Assembly (NCBI RefSeq): GCF_018070345.1
Contig: NZ_JAGPXX010000003.1
Span: 1 to 64,000 of the forward strand
Origin: Streptomyces sp. F63
Lineage (GTDB): Bacteria; Actinomycetota; Actinomycetes; Streptomycetales; Streptomycetaceae
Direction: 5' to 3'
DNA: 64,000 nt
Shown: in pieces, positions 35,253-44,857 of the stretch
Layout of the letters: every line of letters begins with the position of its first letter
Numbering within the stretch: position 1 is the first letter of the stretch
Translations under genes and position numbers: made by a program
The notes under the pieces: generated by a model
Seen by the model: the letters and a program-made list of their open reading frames with translations, nothing else
Databases searched by the model: none
What the model was told of the DNA's origin: nothing

Positions 35253-35930
35253 ATGTCCGAGAACGAGTCGACGCCCGGCGTCCCTGCCGCAGCGCCGGGG
35301 CCCGAACCCCTTGAGCCGCCCCCAGCGCAGGCCGATGCCGATGTCTCCGCCCCGGGGCCGGTCCCGCCCATGCCCGCGTCCGAGCCCGCAGGCGGCCGGG
35401 CAGCGGCCGGACCGGCGCCTTCCCTGTGGTCACGGTTGTCGCGGGGCACGGTCCTGGCCCTCGGCGTCGGTATCGGTGCCGCGGCCATGGGGGCCTGCTG
35501 GCTGGCCGTGGCCACTGTCGGGGGCGGCGAATCCGAGGCGCACAGCGATGGTGGCGGCAGCCCGATCAGTAAGCCTCTGGACGACGCCACGGAGGAGGAG
35601 ACGCAACCGTTCACGACGGACGGCGCCCTCACGCTCATCGATGCCGGTGCCGGACTCGACGACGGTGAGCTGTGCTCCGGCACGGGCGGCTACTCCGACA
35701 TCGACCTCGGCACCCAGGTCAACGTCACCGACGCCGACGGAACCCTCGTCGCCTCCGGCGCCCTCGGCCTCGGAGAGAAGACCGAAACGGGCTGCACCTT
35801 CCCCTTCACGGTCGACGACATCACCCCGGGCTCGAAGTTCTACACCGTCGAGGTGTCCCACCGCGGCGGTCTCACCCAGACCGAGGACGATCTGCGCGCC
35901 GGCGGCCTGGAGTTCACGCTCGGTGACTGA
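35253..35930 (+). CDS. Membrane-anchored protein of unknown function
   Basis: A 225-aa protein from the ATG at 35253 (GAGGAGCC upstream). It has a Pro/Ala-rich cytoplasmic N-terminus (1-65), one membrane segment (VLALGVGIGAAAMGACWLAV) and an acidic extracellular domain (100-225). That domain contains two cysteines (in GELCSGTGGYSDI and TETGCTFPF) that could pair. The topology parallels the gene at 34403. No enzymatic motif is seen. Confidence 0.7.
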   Translation: MSENESTPGVPAAAPGPEPLEPPPAQADADVSAPGPVPPMPASEPAGGRAAAGPAPSLWSRLSRGTVLALGVGIGAAAMGACWLAVATVGGGESEAHSDGGGSPISKPLDDATEEETQPFTTDGALTLIDAGAGLDDGELCSGTGGYSDIDLGTQVNVTDADGTLVASGALGLGEKTETGCTFPFTVDDITPGSKFYTVEVSHRGGLTQTEDDLRAGGLEFTLGD

Positions 35931-36508
35931 CACACGGGCGGCCCGTTCGTCGAGCCGGGCACGGTTGCGGGGGATCCGCAGCCCTGAGGGATGCCGCGGC
36001 GGAGGTGGAGGGGGACCGGCCCGGACGAGGCGGCAGCCTGCGGCGTCTGCGCGTCGGTCCGTGCCCTGTCCGGCGGCGTGCCAGGCGCGGTCGTCATCAG
36101 CCCGGAGATGCCCGCGGCACCCGACTGATCCCGGAGCGGCGCGGTACTGCCTGCTGCGGCCTCGACTGGGCCGACGGCCGCACCTTGGGCTGCGACACAT
36201 GCGGGCTGCCCGTGGCGAGCAGGGTCGACGGCTGCTTGCTCCAGTAGCGGGGTAGCTCGTCCACAAGCGTGCGCCGCTTCCTCGTTGACGATGCCGAACG
36301 CCGTCGACGCGGGCCTGCATGACGTCGAGCAACTCGTTCTCACTCTGTGGTGACTTGATAACCAGGGTTATCAATTTCCTTAGCTAATCAGGGACTTCTC
36401 ACTCCCTAGCGTTTCTTCCTGTCGGCACGCGGCCCAGGAGGCACACCCCCATCGATCGCCTGCCGGTGTCCCACTTTTCCAAGTCAGCATCGACCCCTGG
36501 AGACACCC
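35931..36508. other. Non-coding stretch with a decayed gene fragment and an operator
   Basis: Around 36150-36247 the plus strand reads CCGLDWADGRTLGCDTCGLP, which looks like the middle of a small cysteine-containing Streptomyces protein without start or continuation. The remainder has no gene. The end holds the palindrome at 36355-36374 and an AT-richer promoter-like region before the ATPase gene. Confidence 0.4.
36355..36374. promoter_or_regulatory. Palindromic operator upstream of the ATPase/helicase operon
   Basis: TTGATAACC (36355-36363), AG, GGTTATCAA (36366-36374) is a perfect 9-bp inverted repeat about 135 bp before the ATPase start. It has the same core as 34293-34310. AT-rich sequence (TTTCCTTAGCTAATCAGG) follows and may hold the promoter. 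Confidence 0.65.
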
Positions 36509-38979
36509 ATGACCGTGACGGAACAGCCCGAGCAGAACGAACACCACCCCGCCGACCCGGCACCGCCGACCCCGGCCGGCCAGTCCCTGCCGGTGGCCGA
36601 GCTCGTGCAGGCCCGCCTCGCGGAGGCGAGGCTCACGGAGCCCGTGAAGGTGCTTCTGAAGGAGGCGCTGGGCGACGGCGAAACCGGGCGCACCGCCCCG
36701 ATGGGCCGGACGTACCTCGAGTCCGTCGCCGTAACGCGGTTTCGCGGCATCGGCGCCCCGGCCCGGCTCAAGCTCAGCCCCCGGCCCGGCGTGAACCTGG
36801 TGGTGGGCCGCAACGGCTCCGGGAAGTCCAGCATCGCCGAGGGCATCGAGACGGCCTTCACCGGCACGAACGCGCGCTGGCACGGACAGCACCCGACGCG
36901 CAGCGCCAACTGGCGCAACCTCCACTACACCGACGGCAGGCCGGAGATCGAGGTCAAGCTCGCCATCGAGGGCGACACCGGACGCAGCACCCTCGTGCGC
37001 ACCTGGGACGGCGACGACTTCGACGACTCCCGCGGTGAGTTCAGGCGGCCGGGACACGGCCGCGTTCCCCTGGACCGGGTGGACTGGAAGCAGGCCCTGA
37101 CGGACTTCCGCCCCTTCCTGTCGTACGTCGATCTGGACCGCATGATCAGCGGGAAGCCGTCCCAGATGTACGACGCCATCGCCACCATCCTCGGGCTGGG
37201 CGGGCTCAGTGCCGCCGAGAGCCGGATCCGCGAGGAGATCAAGGGGCTCGACGCGGCGGCCAAGGCGGTGAAGGAGGAGCTGCCCGGGCTCAAGGACGCG
37301 CTCTACGAGCTGGAGGACGACGACCGCGCTGTCCAGGCCCTCGTGGCCGTCGACACCGCCGGAACCCCCGACTTCGCCGTCCTCGACGCACTGGTGGCCG
37401 GCCTCCCCACCGACACGGACACGACGGCACGATCGCCGAGCTGCGCGCCGAGGCTGCCGTGGAAGGGCCCGACACCGGCCGGGTCGGCGCGGCCGTGGAC
37501 CGGCTGCGCGAGGCCCTCGCCCGCGTCGAGGACCTGCGCGGGACCAGCAGCGAGGACGCCCTCCAGCGCGCGAACCTGCTGGAGCGGGCGGTGGCCCACC
37601 ACGACCGTCACCCCGACGCGGCAACCTGCCCGGTGTGCGGAACGGGCGGGGTGCTGGACGCGGCCTGGGCGAACGACGCCACCGCCCAGATCGCCGCGCT
37701 GCGGCAGGAAGCGGCGGCGGCCACGGCCGCACGCGGCGAACTCCGGTCGGCCGCGCACGCCGTACGGGATCTCGTGCACACGCCGGCGCGGATCCCCGTC
37801 TCCCTGACCGATCCCTGGGGCCACTGGACCGAGTGCCGCACGATCGCCGACCCGGCGGAACTGGCACGGCGCGCCTCAGAGGCCGCCGCGACCCTGGCCG
37901 GCGCCTGCGCCTCCGTGAGGAGCAGGGCCGCCGGGGAGCTGGAGAAGCGCGACGAACGCTGGCGCGCACTCGTCGTCCGCCTCGCCGCCTGGGCCGAGCG
38001 CTCCTGCGCCGTGGAGGCGGGCAAGGACCGGCTGCGTGACCTGAGGAAGGCCGGCAACTGGCTCAAGGCCCTGGCCGCCGAGCTGCGCGAACGGCGCATG
38101 GAGGGCTTCACCGGCCAGTCGCAGCGGATCTGGGAGCAGCTGCGGCAGGAGAGCAACATCGACCTGAAGGGAGTGGCGCTGAAGGGGAGCGAGAGGGCCA
38201 ACGTCCGCAAGCTCGTCATGGACGTCACCGTCGACGGCCGGGAAGCCTCGGCGCTCGGTGTCATGAGCCAGGGCGAGCAGCACTCCCTCGCCCTGTCGCT
38301 GTTCCTGCCCAGGGCCGCCACCGCCGACAGCCCGTTCGGCTTCATCGTCATCGATGATCCCGTGCAGTCCATGGACCCCGCCAAGGTCCACGGCCTCGCC
38401 CAGGTCCTGCACGAACTCGGCAAGCACCGGCAGGTCGTCGTGTTCACCCACGACACCCGGCTCCAGAGGGCGTTCGCCGACCAGGAGCTGCCGGTGGCGG
38501 TGTTCGAGGTCGAGCGGGGCACCTCGTCCCGGGTGAAGGTCCAGCCGGTCAGCGACCCGATCCGGCAGGCGCTCGACGACGCCAGGGCCCTCGCCAGCAC
38601 TGACAACCTTCCGGAGGCGGCGCGTACCCATGTGCTGCCCAGCCTGTGCCGTATCGCCCTGGAGAACGCCTTCCTGGAGGCCGCCTGGATCCGGCACCAC
38701 CGGGCGGGCGCTCCCGAGCACACGCTGCAGGCCGCCGTCGCCGGAGCCGACAAGCTGATGAAGGTCGCTGCGCTGGCCCTGTTCGGTGACATTGGGCGGA
38801 CCGGCGACGTCTACCGGGAACTGCGTAGGCGCTGCGGGCAGCACGCGGTGGACATCCTCCGGGAGTGCCAGGACGGCGCTCATGCCGAGGGCGCGCGGAT
38901 CGGCGACCCGCACCGTTTCGTCGACCTCGTGGGCGCCATGGCGCAGAAGATCCGCAAGCCGGAGGAGGCCGCCCGATGA
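36509..38979 (+). pseudogene. Rad50/SMC-like AAA ATPase, frameshifted in this sequence
   Basis: Two overlapping frames (36509 to about 37425, then about 37426 to 38979) together give a protein of about 823 aa. Part one has the Walker A motif GRNGSGKSS near residue 95, preceded by VTRFRGIG. Part two has a zinc-hook-like CPVCGTGG between coiled coils, the ABC signature SQGEQHSLALSL and Walker B FIVIDDPVQSMDP. The frame changes near 37415-37430, where one base appears missing (LPTDTD in frame 1, GTIAELRAEA in frame 2). This may be a real lesion or a sequence error. It is followed with overlap by the 133-aa gene. Confidence 0.8.
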
Positions 38980-39377
38980 ATGCCCCCGCCGCCTCCGCTG
39001 CCGCCTCGTCCGCTTCCGGCACAGCCGTCGGAGCACTCCTGCTGACGGCCGACCTGCTGCTGACCGACGGACTCTCCGCCGCCACGGCCGCCGGCCGCCA
39101 CCGCGGGGCCTCGCTCGCCCTGCGGACCGCCCTGGAGATCTGCGTCGACCGAGTGCTCGACGGCGCGGTGCCGGGACTCGCCGACACCACCATGCGGGCC
39201 AAGCTGCTCTGCCTGCACCGCTACACGACGCCGGAGACCGCCCGCCGGATCAGGTCCGTCTGGTCGCACCTGTGCCTGGGCTGCCACTACCACCAGTACG
39301 AGATCGGCCCCACGCACGACCAGGTTCGCCTCTGGCGGGCGGAGGTCGGAGCGCTGGTCCGGGAACTGAGGTCCTGA
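38976..39377 (+). CDS. Small helical protein between the ATPase and helicase genes
   Basis: A 133-aa protein whose ATG overlaps the ATPase stop (ATGA). After an Ala/Ser-rich start it is predicted helical (ALRTALEICVDRVLDG, MRAKLLCLHRY, ARRIRSVWSHLCLGCHYHQY). The pattern with conserved-looking HYHQYEIGPT could be HEPN-like, but I cannot show an R-x4-6-H motif. Coupling implies it works with the ATPase. Confidence 0.7.
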   Translation: MNAPAASAAASSASGTAVGALLLTADLLLTDGLSAATAAGRHRGASLALRTALEICVDRVLDGAVPGLADTTMRAKLLCLHRYTTPETARRIRSVWSHLCLGCHYHQYEIGPTHDQVRLWRAEVGALVRELRS

Positions 39378-39488
39378 CTTCGGCCATGGACGGTCCGTCA
39401 TCTTCCGGTTTCTGATAGTCATATCGACGGGGTACGGGCGCATGCCCGTGGCGGCGTCCCGCGGAACGCCGCGAGGGAGGGGATGTAC

Positions 39489-42400
39489 ATGGGCACCACC
39501 ACGCGCGACGAGATCATCGCCCTGGAGCAGAAGGCGGTGGACCACGCGTACGACTGCTACGAGACGCGGCTGGCCGAGATGACCGACGGATCGGTCGCGA
39601 CGGCTTCCGCCAGCGGGAAGGACGGCATCGCCAACCGGCGCGAGGCCGACCAGCGGGCCGCTGCCTATGGAGGGCTGGGCGGCGAGTCACTGGTCATCAG
39701 CCGGGTCGACGTGCGGGACGAGCCCAGGCCCTGGTACGTCGGCAGGCGTGGTGTGCGCGACGATGAGAACGAGCCCGTGGTCGTGCTGTGGACCACTCCG
39801 ATCGCGAAGAAGTGGTTCGAGGCGCAGCAGGATGCGCCGGGCGAGGTGGTCCTGCGCCGGCGGCTGCGCTGCGCACAGCGCGTCGTCGAGGACTACTCCG
39901 ACGAGATCTCCGTGCCCGGAGCCCTGTCGGGCATGCCGTCCGGAACCACCACCGAGGGCGCGCCCGGTACGGGCCGCGTCCCCGAGCCGAGGCCGGCCGC
40001 CGACGATGCCCTGCCGAACGCCCGGCCCGCGGGCCACCGGCCCGCCCGCCCCGCGCGGAAGCCGGACGGGTCTCGCCCGCCGGCCCACACCCCCGCCGAC
40101 ATCGCCCGTATCCAGCGCCGCAGGCCCCCGCAGCCGGACGACTTCCTCCTGCGCGAGCTGCGACGTGCGCGCAGCGGCCGGATGCGGGACATCGTCGAGA
40201 CGATCCAGCGCGACCAGATGGACCTGGTCACCGGCTCGCCCTCCGACATCCTGGTGGTCCAGGGCGGCCCCGGCACCGGCAAGTCCGCGGTCGGCCTGCA
40301 CCGTGTGACCTGGCTCGTCAACAACGAGCACTTCAAGGCCTCGGACATCCTCGTCATCGGCCCGCACCAGCGGTTCCTCGACTACGTCGGCCAGGTCCTG
40401 CCCACCCTCGGCACCCGCGACGTCAACGCCGTTCAGATGGCCCGCCTGTGGGACGGCGAGGTCCTCGGCACCGACGCCCCGCGCGCCCGGCTGGTCAAGT
40501 CCGACGAGCGCATGGCGACGGTGTTGCGCCGGCGGGTCGAGCGCGAGTGCCGCCCCGAGGCCCTCGACGCTCTCCTGGCCGCGCCGTCCTTCGAGGGCGA
40601 CGAGCCGGCGTTCGCCGTCACCGCGGGCAGCACGACGCTGCGCGTCACGCGCTCCGAGGTCCTGGCACTCTTCGAGGCGGCGCGCGGCGGTGACGGCGCC
40701 CACCGGGAGCGCCGCGACCGCTTCCGCAGCCTGCTTGTCGACCGCCTTCTGCGGGAGCTGACCGCTGTCGCTCCGCGCCGTGGCGCCGACGGCAAGATCC
40801 GCCGCAGCCTGGAACGCAACCGCGCCGTCGGGCGCCTCCTGGACCGCGTCTGGCCCTCGCCCGGCGCCCGGGAGGCCCTCCGCAGCCTCTACGACTCACC
40901 CGGCCTGCTGCGCGAGTGCGCCGACGGTGTCCTCGACGACGAGGAGCAGGCCGCGCTGCGCCGTCCCCGCGCCGCCACCGCCGACGACGACCCCTGGACC
41001 CTGGAGGACCGCGTCCTGCTCGAGGAGCTCCGCCACCTCATCACCGGCGAGACCCCGCGCCGGTACGGGCACATCGTCGTCGACGAGGCCCAGGACCTCA
41101 CCCCCATGCAGGCCCGCACCCTGCGCCGACGCGTCGCACGGGGCGGCTCCATGACCGTTCTCGGCGACCTCGCCCAGGCCACCGGCCCGCACACCCACAC
41201 CGACTGGGACGCCCTCGGTGCCCTGCTGTCCGACCACGGCGACTGGCGCGTGGCGGAACTGGCCACCAGCTACCGCGTGCCCGCCGAGATCATGGAGTTC
41301 GTCGCGCCGCTGGCTCGCACGGTCGCGCCGTCACTGCCCTACCCGCGGGCCGTGCGCGAGGCCGGCGCGGAGGCCGTACGGACCATCGCGACCGAGCCGT
41401 GGCGGTTGCTGGACGACACCGTCGCGCAAGCCGTCCGCCTCCTGGGCAGCAGCGATGGGCAGGCCCTGCGCTCCGTCGCGGTCATCGTCCCCGACGACTC
41501 CGGCTGGCTGGACGAGATCGCCGGGCACCTCGACGCGGCCGAGGGCATCACGGAGGAGGAACGTGCGGCGGTGTCCGTGCTGGCCGCCGCACAGGCCAAG
41601 GGTATGGAGTACGACCACGTCCTCGTCGTCGAACCCACCACCATCGCCGACCGGGGGCCGGCCGGCCTGCGCCAGCTCTACATCGCGCTGACCCGCAGCA
41701 CGCAGACCCTGACCGTCCTGCACACCTCGCCCCTCCCGGAGGCCCTCACGAACACCGGCGAAAACCCGCGGCAGCCCACAGCCGAGGCCGGGCCGCCTGA
41801 GACCGGACCGGCCACCGACGATGTTCCGGAGATCGGCACCGACATCAGGGTCCGCGTGGTCGGTCACACCACCGGCGGCAACTACAAGGTCGAGGCCCTC
41901 TCGCCCGCCACCGCCCGCCCGTTGCTGCTGGCCGTGCGCCACGGTTCCACGCCTCCCCGGGCGGGGGCGGAGCTGGACGCCTGGGTCCTGCGGCACGCCT
42001 CCAACGTCACTTTCGTCACCGTCGACGAGCGCGGGCGCAGGCCCATCTCGCCCGTCATGGCGCAGCGCTACGTGGACGCCCTCGCCGTCGTCGGGGAACT
42101 GGCCGACGGGAACGTCCCGGACGACGCCCGGGCCCGGTTTTCGGAGCTCAAGGGCATGGCCAACCGCTGCCTGCGTCTGGACCAGCACGACTGGCTGGAC
42201 GTCTGGCGCGTCCTCGGTTCCCCGGACCGGGCCCGCCTCGGCCTGCTGCGCGACCTGGCCGCGAACACCAACCGCGCGCTCGCCTCGGACAACCCCGACC
42301 TGGAGCGGTTCCGGGCGGAACTGGAGCTCGGTGGCTGGTCCGAGGCCCTGACCGAGGCACGCCGCACGCTGGAGCGGCGCCTCACAGCCGGAACCGCCAC

Positions 42401-43031
42401 CCCGGCGGCGGAGAGCCGGGACGAGACACCCACCGCCGCGCAGCCCCCCGGGTCCGTTCCGTCCGAGCCGTCCGTGCCGTCCGAGCGGCCCGGGACGTCC
42501 GTACCGCCACAGCAGACCGAGCAGCCCGAGCCCGAGGAAGCCGACACCATGCCCAGCACACCCACCGGCACCGCCGACCCGAAGGCCGCCCCGACGGCCG
42601 GACCCAGCACGGAACTGCTCCGCCTCCTGGAGAACTCGACCGCGGCCGACCGCACCTGCAAGACCCACGAGGCGGTGCGCTTCGAGCTGATGGCGGCGCT
42701 GCTACGAGCCGACCGGCAGCCCGACCACACCCCGATCATCGACGCCGCCTGCACCACCGACCACGGCCGCTTCCTGTACGAGGTCCTGGGCGCCGGCCTC
42801 TCCGCCTACGCCGACCTCCGCTCGGGTGCGGCCCGCCTCCGCGAGATCAACCACACCCTGCCGCAGGCCGCCGACCGCCTCTACCTGGTCCTGTCCGAGC
42901 CGCCCGCCGAGGACTGGGCGGGCGCCACCGTCCACGACGTCTTCGGCGTGCACGTCCTGTGGCGCACCCCGCACGGCTGGGGCGGCGAAGACGCCGAGAC
43001 GGCGCTCGGCCCGAACCCCGGCCGGGCCTGA
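39489..43031 (+). CDS. HelD-like UvrD-family helicase with a long C-terminal extension
   Basis: A 1180-aa protein. I chose the ATG at 39489 because GGAGGGG lies 7 bp upstream, but the ATG at 39483 is possible. The N-terminus (1-140) has the helical arm and SRVDVRDEPRPWYVGRRG typical of HelD. The SF1 core shows Walker A GGPGTGKS (259-266), VVDEAQDLTPMQ near 530, VLGDLAQAT, SYRVPAEIMEF, KGMEYDHVLVVEP and YIALTRSTQTL. HelD proteins remove stalled RNA polymerase from DNA. About 420 extra residues after the core (from about 760) make this longer than the usual 700-780 aa. It follows the ATPase and small gene by 111 bp. Confidence 0.82.
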   Translation: MGTTTRDEIIALEQKAVDHAYDCYETRLAEMTDGSVATASASGKDGIANRREADQRAAAYGGLGGESLVISRVDVRDEPRPWYVGRRGVRDDENEPVVVLWTTPIAKKWFEAQQDAPGEVVLRRRLRCAQRVVEDYSDEISVPGALSGMPSGTTTEGAPGTGRVPEPRPAADDALPNARPAGHRPARPARKPDGSRPPAHTPADIARIQRRRPPQPDDFLLRELRRARSGRMRDIVETIQRDQMDLVTGSPSDILVVQGGPGTGKSAVGLHRVTWLVNNEHFKASDILVIGPHQRFLDYVGQVLPTLGTRDVNAVQMARLWDGEVLGTDAPRARLVKSDERMATVLRRRVERECRPEALDALLAAPSFEGDEPAFAVTAGSTTLRVTRSEVLALFEAARGGDGAHRERRDRFRSLLVDRLLRELTAVAPRRGADGKIRRSLERNRAVGRLLDRVWPSPGAREALRSLYDSPGLLRECADGVLDDEEQAALRRPRAATADDDPWTLEDRVLLEELRHLITGETPRRYGHIVVDEAQDLTPMQARTLRRRVARGGSMTVLGDLAQATGPHTHTDWDALGALLSDHGDWRVAELATSYRVPAEIMEFVAPLARTVAPSLPYPRAVREAGAEAVRTIATEPWRLLDDTVAQAVRLLGSSDGQALRSVAVIVPDDSGWLDEIAGHLDAAEGITEEERAAVSVLAAAQAKGMEYDHVLVVEPTTIADRGPAGLRQLYIALTRSTQTLTVLHTSPLPEALTNTGENPRQPTAEAGPPETGPATDDVPEIGTDIRVRVVGHTTGGNYKVEALSPATARPLLLAVRHGSTPPRAGAELDAWVLRHASNVTFVTVDERGRRPISPVMAQRYVDALAVVGELADGNVPDDARARFSELKGMANRCLRLDQHDWLDVWRVLGSPDRARLGLLRDLAANTNRALASDNPDLERFRAELELGGWSEALTEARRTLERRLTAGTATPAAESRDETPTAAQPPGSVPSEPSVPSERPGTSVPPQQTEQPEPEEADTMPSTPTGTADPKAAPTAGPSTELLRLLENSTAADRTCKTHEAVRFELMAALLRADRQPDHTPIIDAACTTDHGRFLYEVLGAGLSAYADLRSGAARLREINHTLPQAADRLYLVLSEPPAEDWAGATVHDVFGVHVLWRTPHGWGGEDAETALGPNPGRA

Positions 43032-43110
43032 TACACGGACGGGTAGCACGCGCCCTCCCGCAGGTGCCCGCAGTGGTGGGCCGTGCGTCGCTCGGAAGGC
43101 GAGGGCGCGT

Positions 43111-43141
43111 GATATGTATCCGCGGTAGATTTTGGATATAT
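43111..43141 (+). promoter_or_regulatory. AT-rich promoter/operator region of the vapBC module
   Basis: GATATGTATCC and GGATATATG form an imperfect inverted repeat around 12 bp in an AT-rich pocket 15-45 bp before vapB. Antitoxin-toxin complexes usually bind such sites to repress their own operon. Confidence 0.4.
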
Positions 43142-43155
43142 GAGAGGGGTGGCGT

Positions 43156-43401
43156 ATGGGGAAGACGCTGATCGAGCTTGATGAGCAGGCCCTCGCCGCG
43201 GCGCAGCGGGCTTTCGGGACGAAGACGAAGAAGGACACGGTCAACCGCGCCCTCCGTGAGGTCGGTGACCGGGTCAAGCGTCACGAGGCGCGCTTGGCGG
43301 CCGAGGGGATGGCGACTGAGGCGCTGGATCTGGATGGCCTGTTGGACAAGTCGCGGTACCGTCCCGGCTCCGAGGCGGCCGACGGGGATCGGGCTGCGTG
43401 A
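43156..43401 (+). CDS. vapB: VapB-type antitoxin (ribbon-helix-helix)
   Basis: An 81-aa protein with an RHH DNA-binding start (KTLIELDEQALAAAQRAFG, then KKDTVNRALREV) and a C-terminal region that would wrap the toxin (DLDGLLDKSRYRPG). GAGAGGGG precedes the ATG. The stop overlaps the toxin start (GTGA at 43398), the usual coupling in VapBC pairs. The partner toxin gene is broken, so this may be an orphan antitoxin. Confidence 0.88.
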   Translation: MGKTLIELDEQALAAAQRAFGTKTKKDTVNRALREVGDRVKRHEARLAAEGMATEALDLDGLLDKSRYRPGSEAADGDRAA

Positions 43402-43809
43402 ACTACCTGGCCGACACGTCTGCGGTGGCGCGTTTCCTGCAGCATGGTGCGGACGCGTGGGGGTGCGGGGAGGCGCTGGACTCCGGGCTGGTCGGCATGT
43501 GCGAGATCACCGAACTGGAGGTGCTCCGGTCTGCACGGTCGTCCGGCCACCACCAGCAGATGCAGCGGCATCTGAACGGGTTCTACGCGTGGGCGCCGAT
43601 CCCGGATGGCGTTTACCGGCGCGCGCGAAGTTCAGCAGATTCTTGTCGGGCACGGTGAACACCGCAGCGTCGGGCCGGTGGACCTGCTCGTTGCCGCCGT
43701 CGCCGAGTTGTCCGGTCTTGTGTTGCTGCACTGCGACCGGGACTTCGAGGCGCTCGCCCGGCACACGGGTCAGCGCACCGTGATGCTCACGGATCGCGGC
43801 CGGTCCTGA
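43398..43809 (+). pseudogene. vapC: VapC (PIN-domain RNase) toxin, frameshifted
   Basis: The first frame (43398 to about 43628) gives MNYLADTSAVARFLQ, with the first acidic residue, and EITELEVLRSARSS. The second (about 43626-43809) gives REVQQILVGHGEHRSVGPVD, with the second acidic cluster, and LLHCDRDFEALARHTGQRT. Together they make a normal VapC of about 136 aa. The frames join inside a CGCGCGCG run at 43618-43629, where loss of one GC dinucleotide explains the shift. The lesion would inactivate the toxin. Confidence 0.85.
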
Positions 43810-43821
43810 CCGTGCCCTTGG

Positions 43822-44088
43822 GTGCCGCGGTGGGCGGTTTCCGATATCCATGGCTCTTGGGCCGCCCGGTACGGCGGCGAACCGGGGCCGCCCCCCGCCG
43901 ATGTCGATGTCCTCGTTGTGGGTGATCCCGATGCCGACGCGCTCTTCGATCTCGCCGAGGAGGTGTCCCGCCGGCTTCGCCGTGAGGTCAACGTCCATCG
44001 GGTCTCCGCCGAGGCGTGGGAAGCCCGTACGGATGATCCGTTCCTCACCAGCGTTCGCGAACGTCCGCTGGTCCCCTTGCACCCGTGA
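43822..44088 (+). pseudogene. C-terminal remnant of a nucleotidyltransferase-domain protein
   Basis: About 88 codons read IHGSWAARYGGEPGPPPADV, then DVLVVGDPDADALFDLAEEV. This is the GSx10DxD nucleotidyltransferase signature, and the segment ends in VNVHRVSAEAWEARTDDPFL. Full-length relatives carry an N-terminal winged helix and are about 180 aa. That half is absent here and no good start is present. It lies directly after the broken VapC, so this appears to be the decaying end of the island. Confidence 0.65.
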
Positions 44089-44272
44089 CCGGGAGGCGTA
44101 CATCGGGTGTGGTGGCCTCGGGAGGGGTGGCCGAGCCGCTCCCGTTCACCGCCGAGAGAGTGCCGGCTGCATTCCCCGTCATGTATGCAAATGAAAAGGG
44201 AAGGGGGCTGGTTGAATGCCTTGCCCAAAGTCCCGACGGAAATGTGGAATCGGGTGGGATACCTGGATGCGT

Positions 44273-44857
44273 TTACCGTTCCGTCGCGCGGCCGTATCGG
44301 ATCAAGGCGGAACAGAGCGCGCCGAGACTCAGTACGCACAGCACCGTCCGGACCACGTTCAGCGGCACCCAGACCGACTTGAAGTCCTCGATCACCGCGT
44401 GGAGTCCCTGAGCGGTGGCCGGGTCGCCGAGCGCCTTCAGGTCCGCGTTGAGCGGGAGGTTGACCGCGACGGTGATCACGAAGACCGTCAGGTAGCAGGC
44501 GGCCGCGACGACCAGCGGCACGGCGACCGCGCGTCGCCTGCCGCGGAAGGCGACGATCGCGCCGGCGGCCGTGAAGCCGAGCGTGGCGGTGAAGAGGAGA
44601 CCGAAGAGCGCGCTGCCGTCGATCATCGCGTTGAAGCGCTGCATGGCCGTCGCGTAGGTACGGTCGTCCAGTTCGGCGAGGCCCGGCATGACGGAGATGT
44701 CGTAGGCGAAGAACAGCCCGGCCATCAGGCCGGTGCACAGGACGGAGGCCGTCAGGAGTGGTCCAAGGGCCCGGCCGCGCCCCGGGGGCCGCGGCACGGG
44801 CGGGCGGGCGCCGGGAAGTGCCCACGGTGCGGGACTGGGGGGAGGGGAGTGGCTCAC
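44273..44857 (-). CDS. DUF1772 (anthrone oxygenase-like) membrane protein
   Basis: A 194-aa protein from the GTG at 44857, preceded by GAGG. After a Pro-rich N-terminus it has four hydrophobic segments: LLTASVLCTGLMAGLFFAYD, ALFGLLFTATLGFTAAGAIV, VPLVVAAACYLTVFVITVAV, and the C-terminal LNVVRTVLCVLSLGALCSAL. The motif NLPLNADLK between helices 3 and 4 and FKSVWVPLN are typical of DUF1772. Some family members are cofactor-free anthrone oxygenases. It lies 141 bp beyond the last gene of the biosynthetic operon on the same strand, so membership is possible but uncertain. Confidence 0.78.
   Translation of the reverse strand: MSHSPPPSPAPWALPGARPPVPRPPGRGRALGPLLTASVLCTGLMAGLFFAYDISVMPGLAELDDRTYATAMQRFNAMIDGSALFGLLFTATLGFTAAGAIVAFRGRRRAVAVPLVVAAACYLTVFVITVAVNLPLNADLKALGDPATAQGLHAVIEDFKSVWVPLNVVRTVLCVLSLGALCSALIRYGRATER

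Noticed and set aside
39483..43031. HelD-like protein as a rifamycin resistance factor (HelR type)
   Set aside because: No rifamycin-associated element (GGGGCTTGCGGCAAGCCCC type) precedes the operon, and the gene is coupled to a defence-like ATPase, so resistance is not supported.
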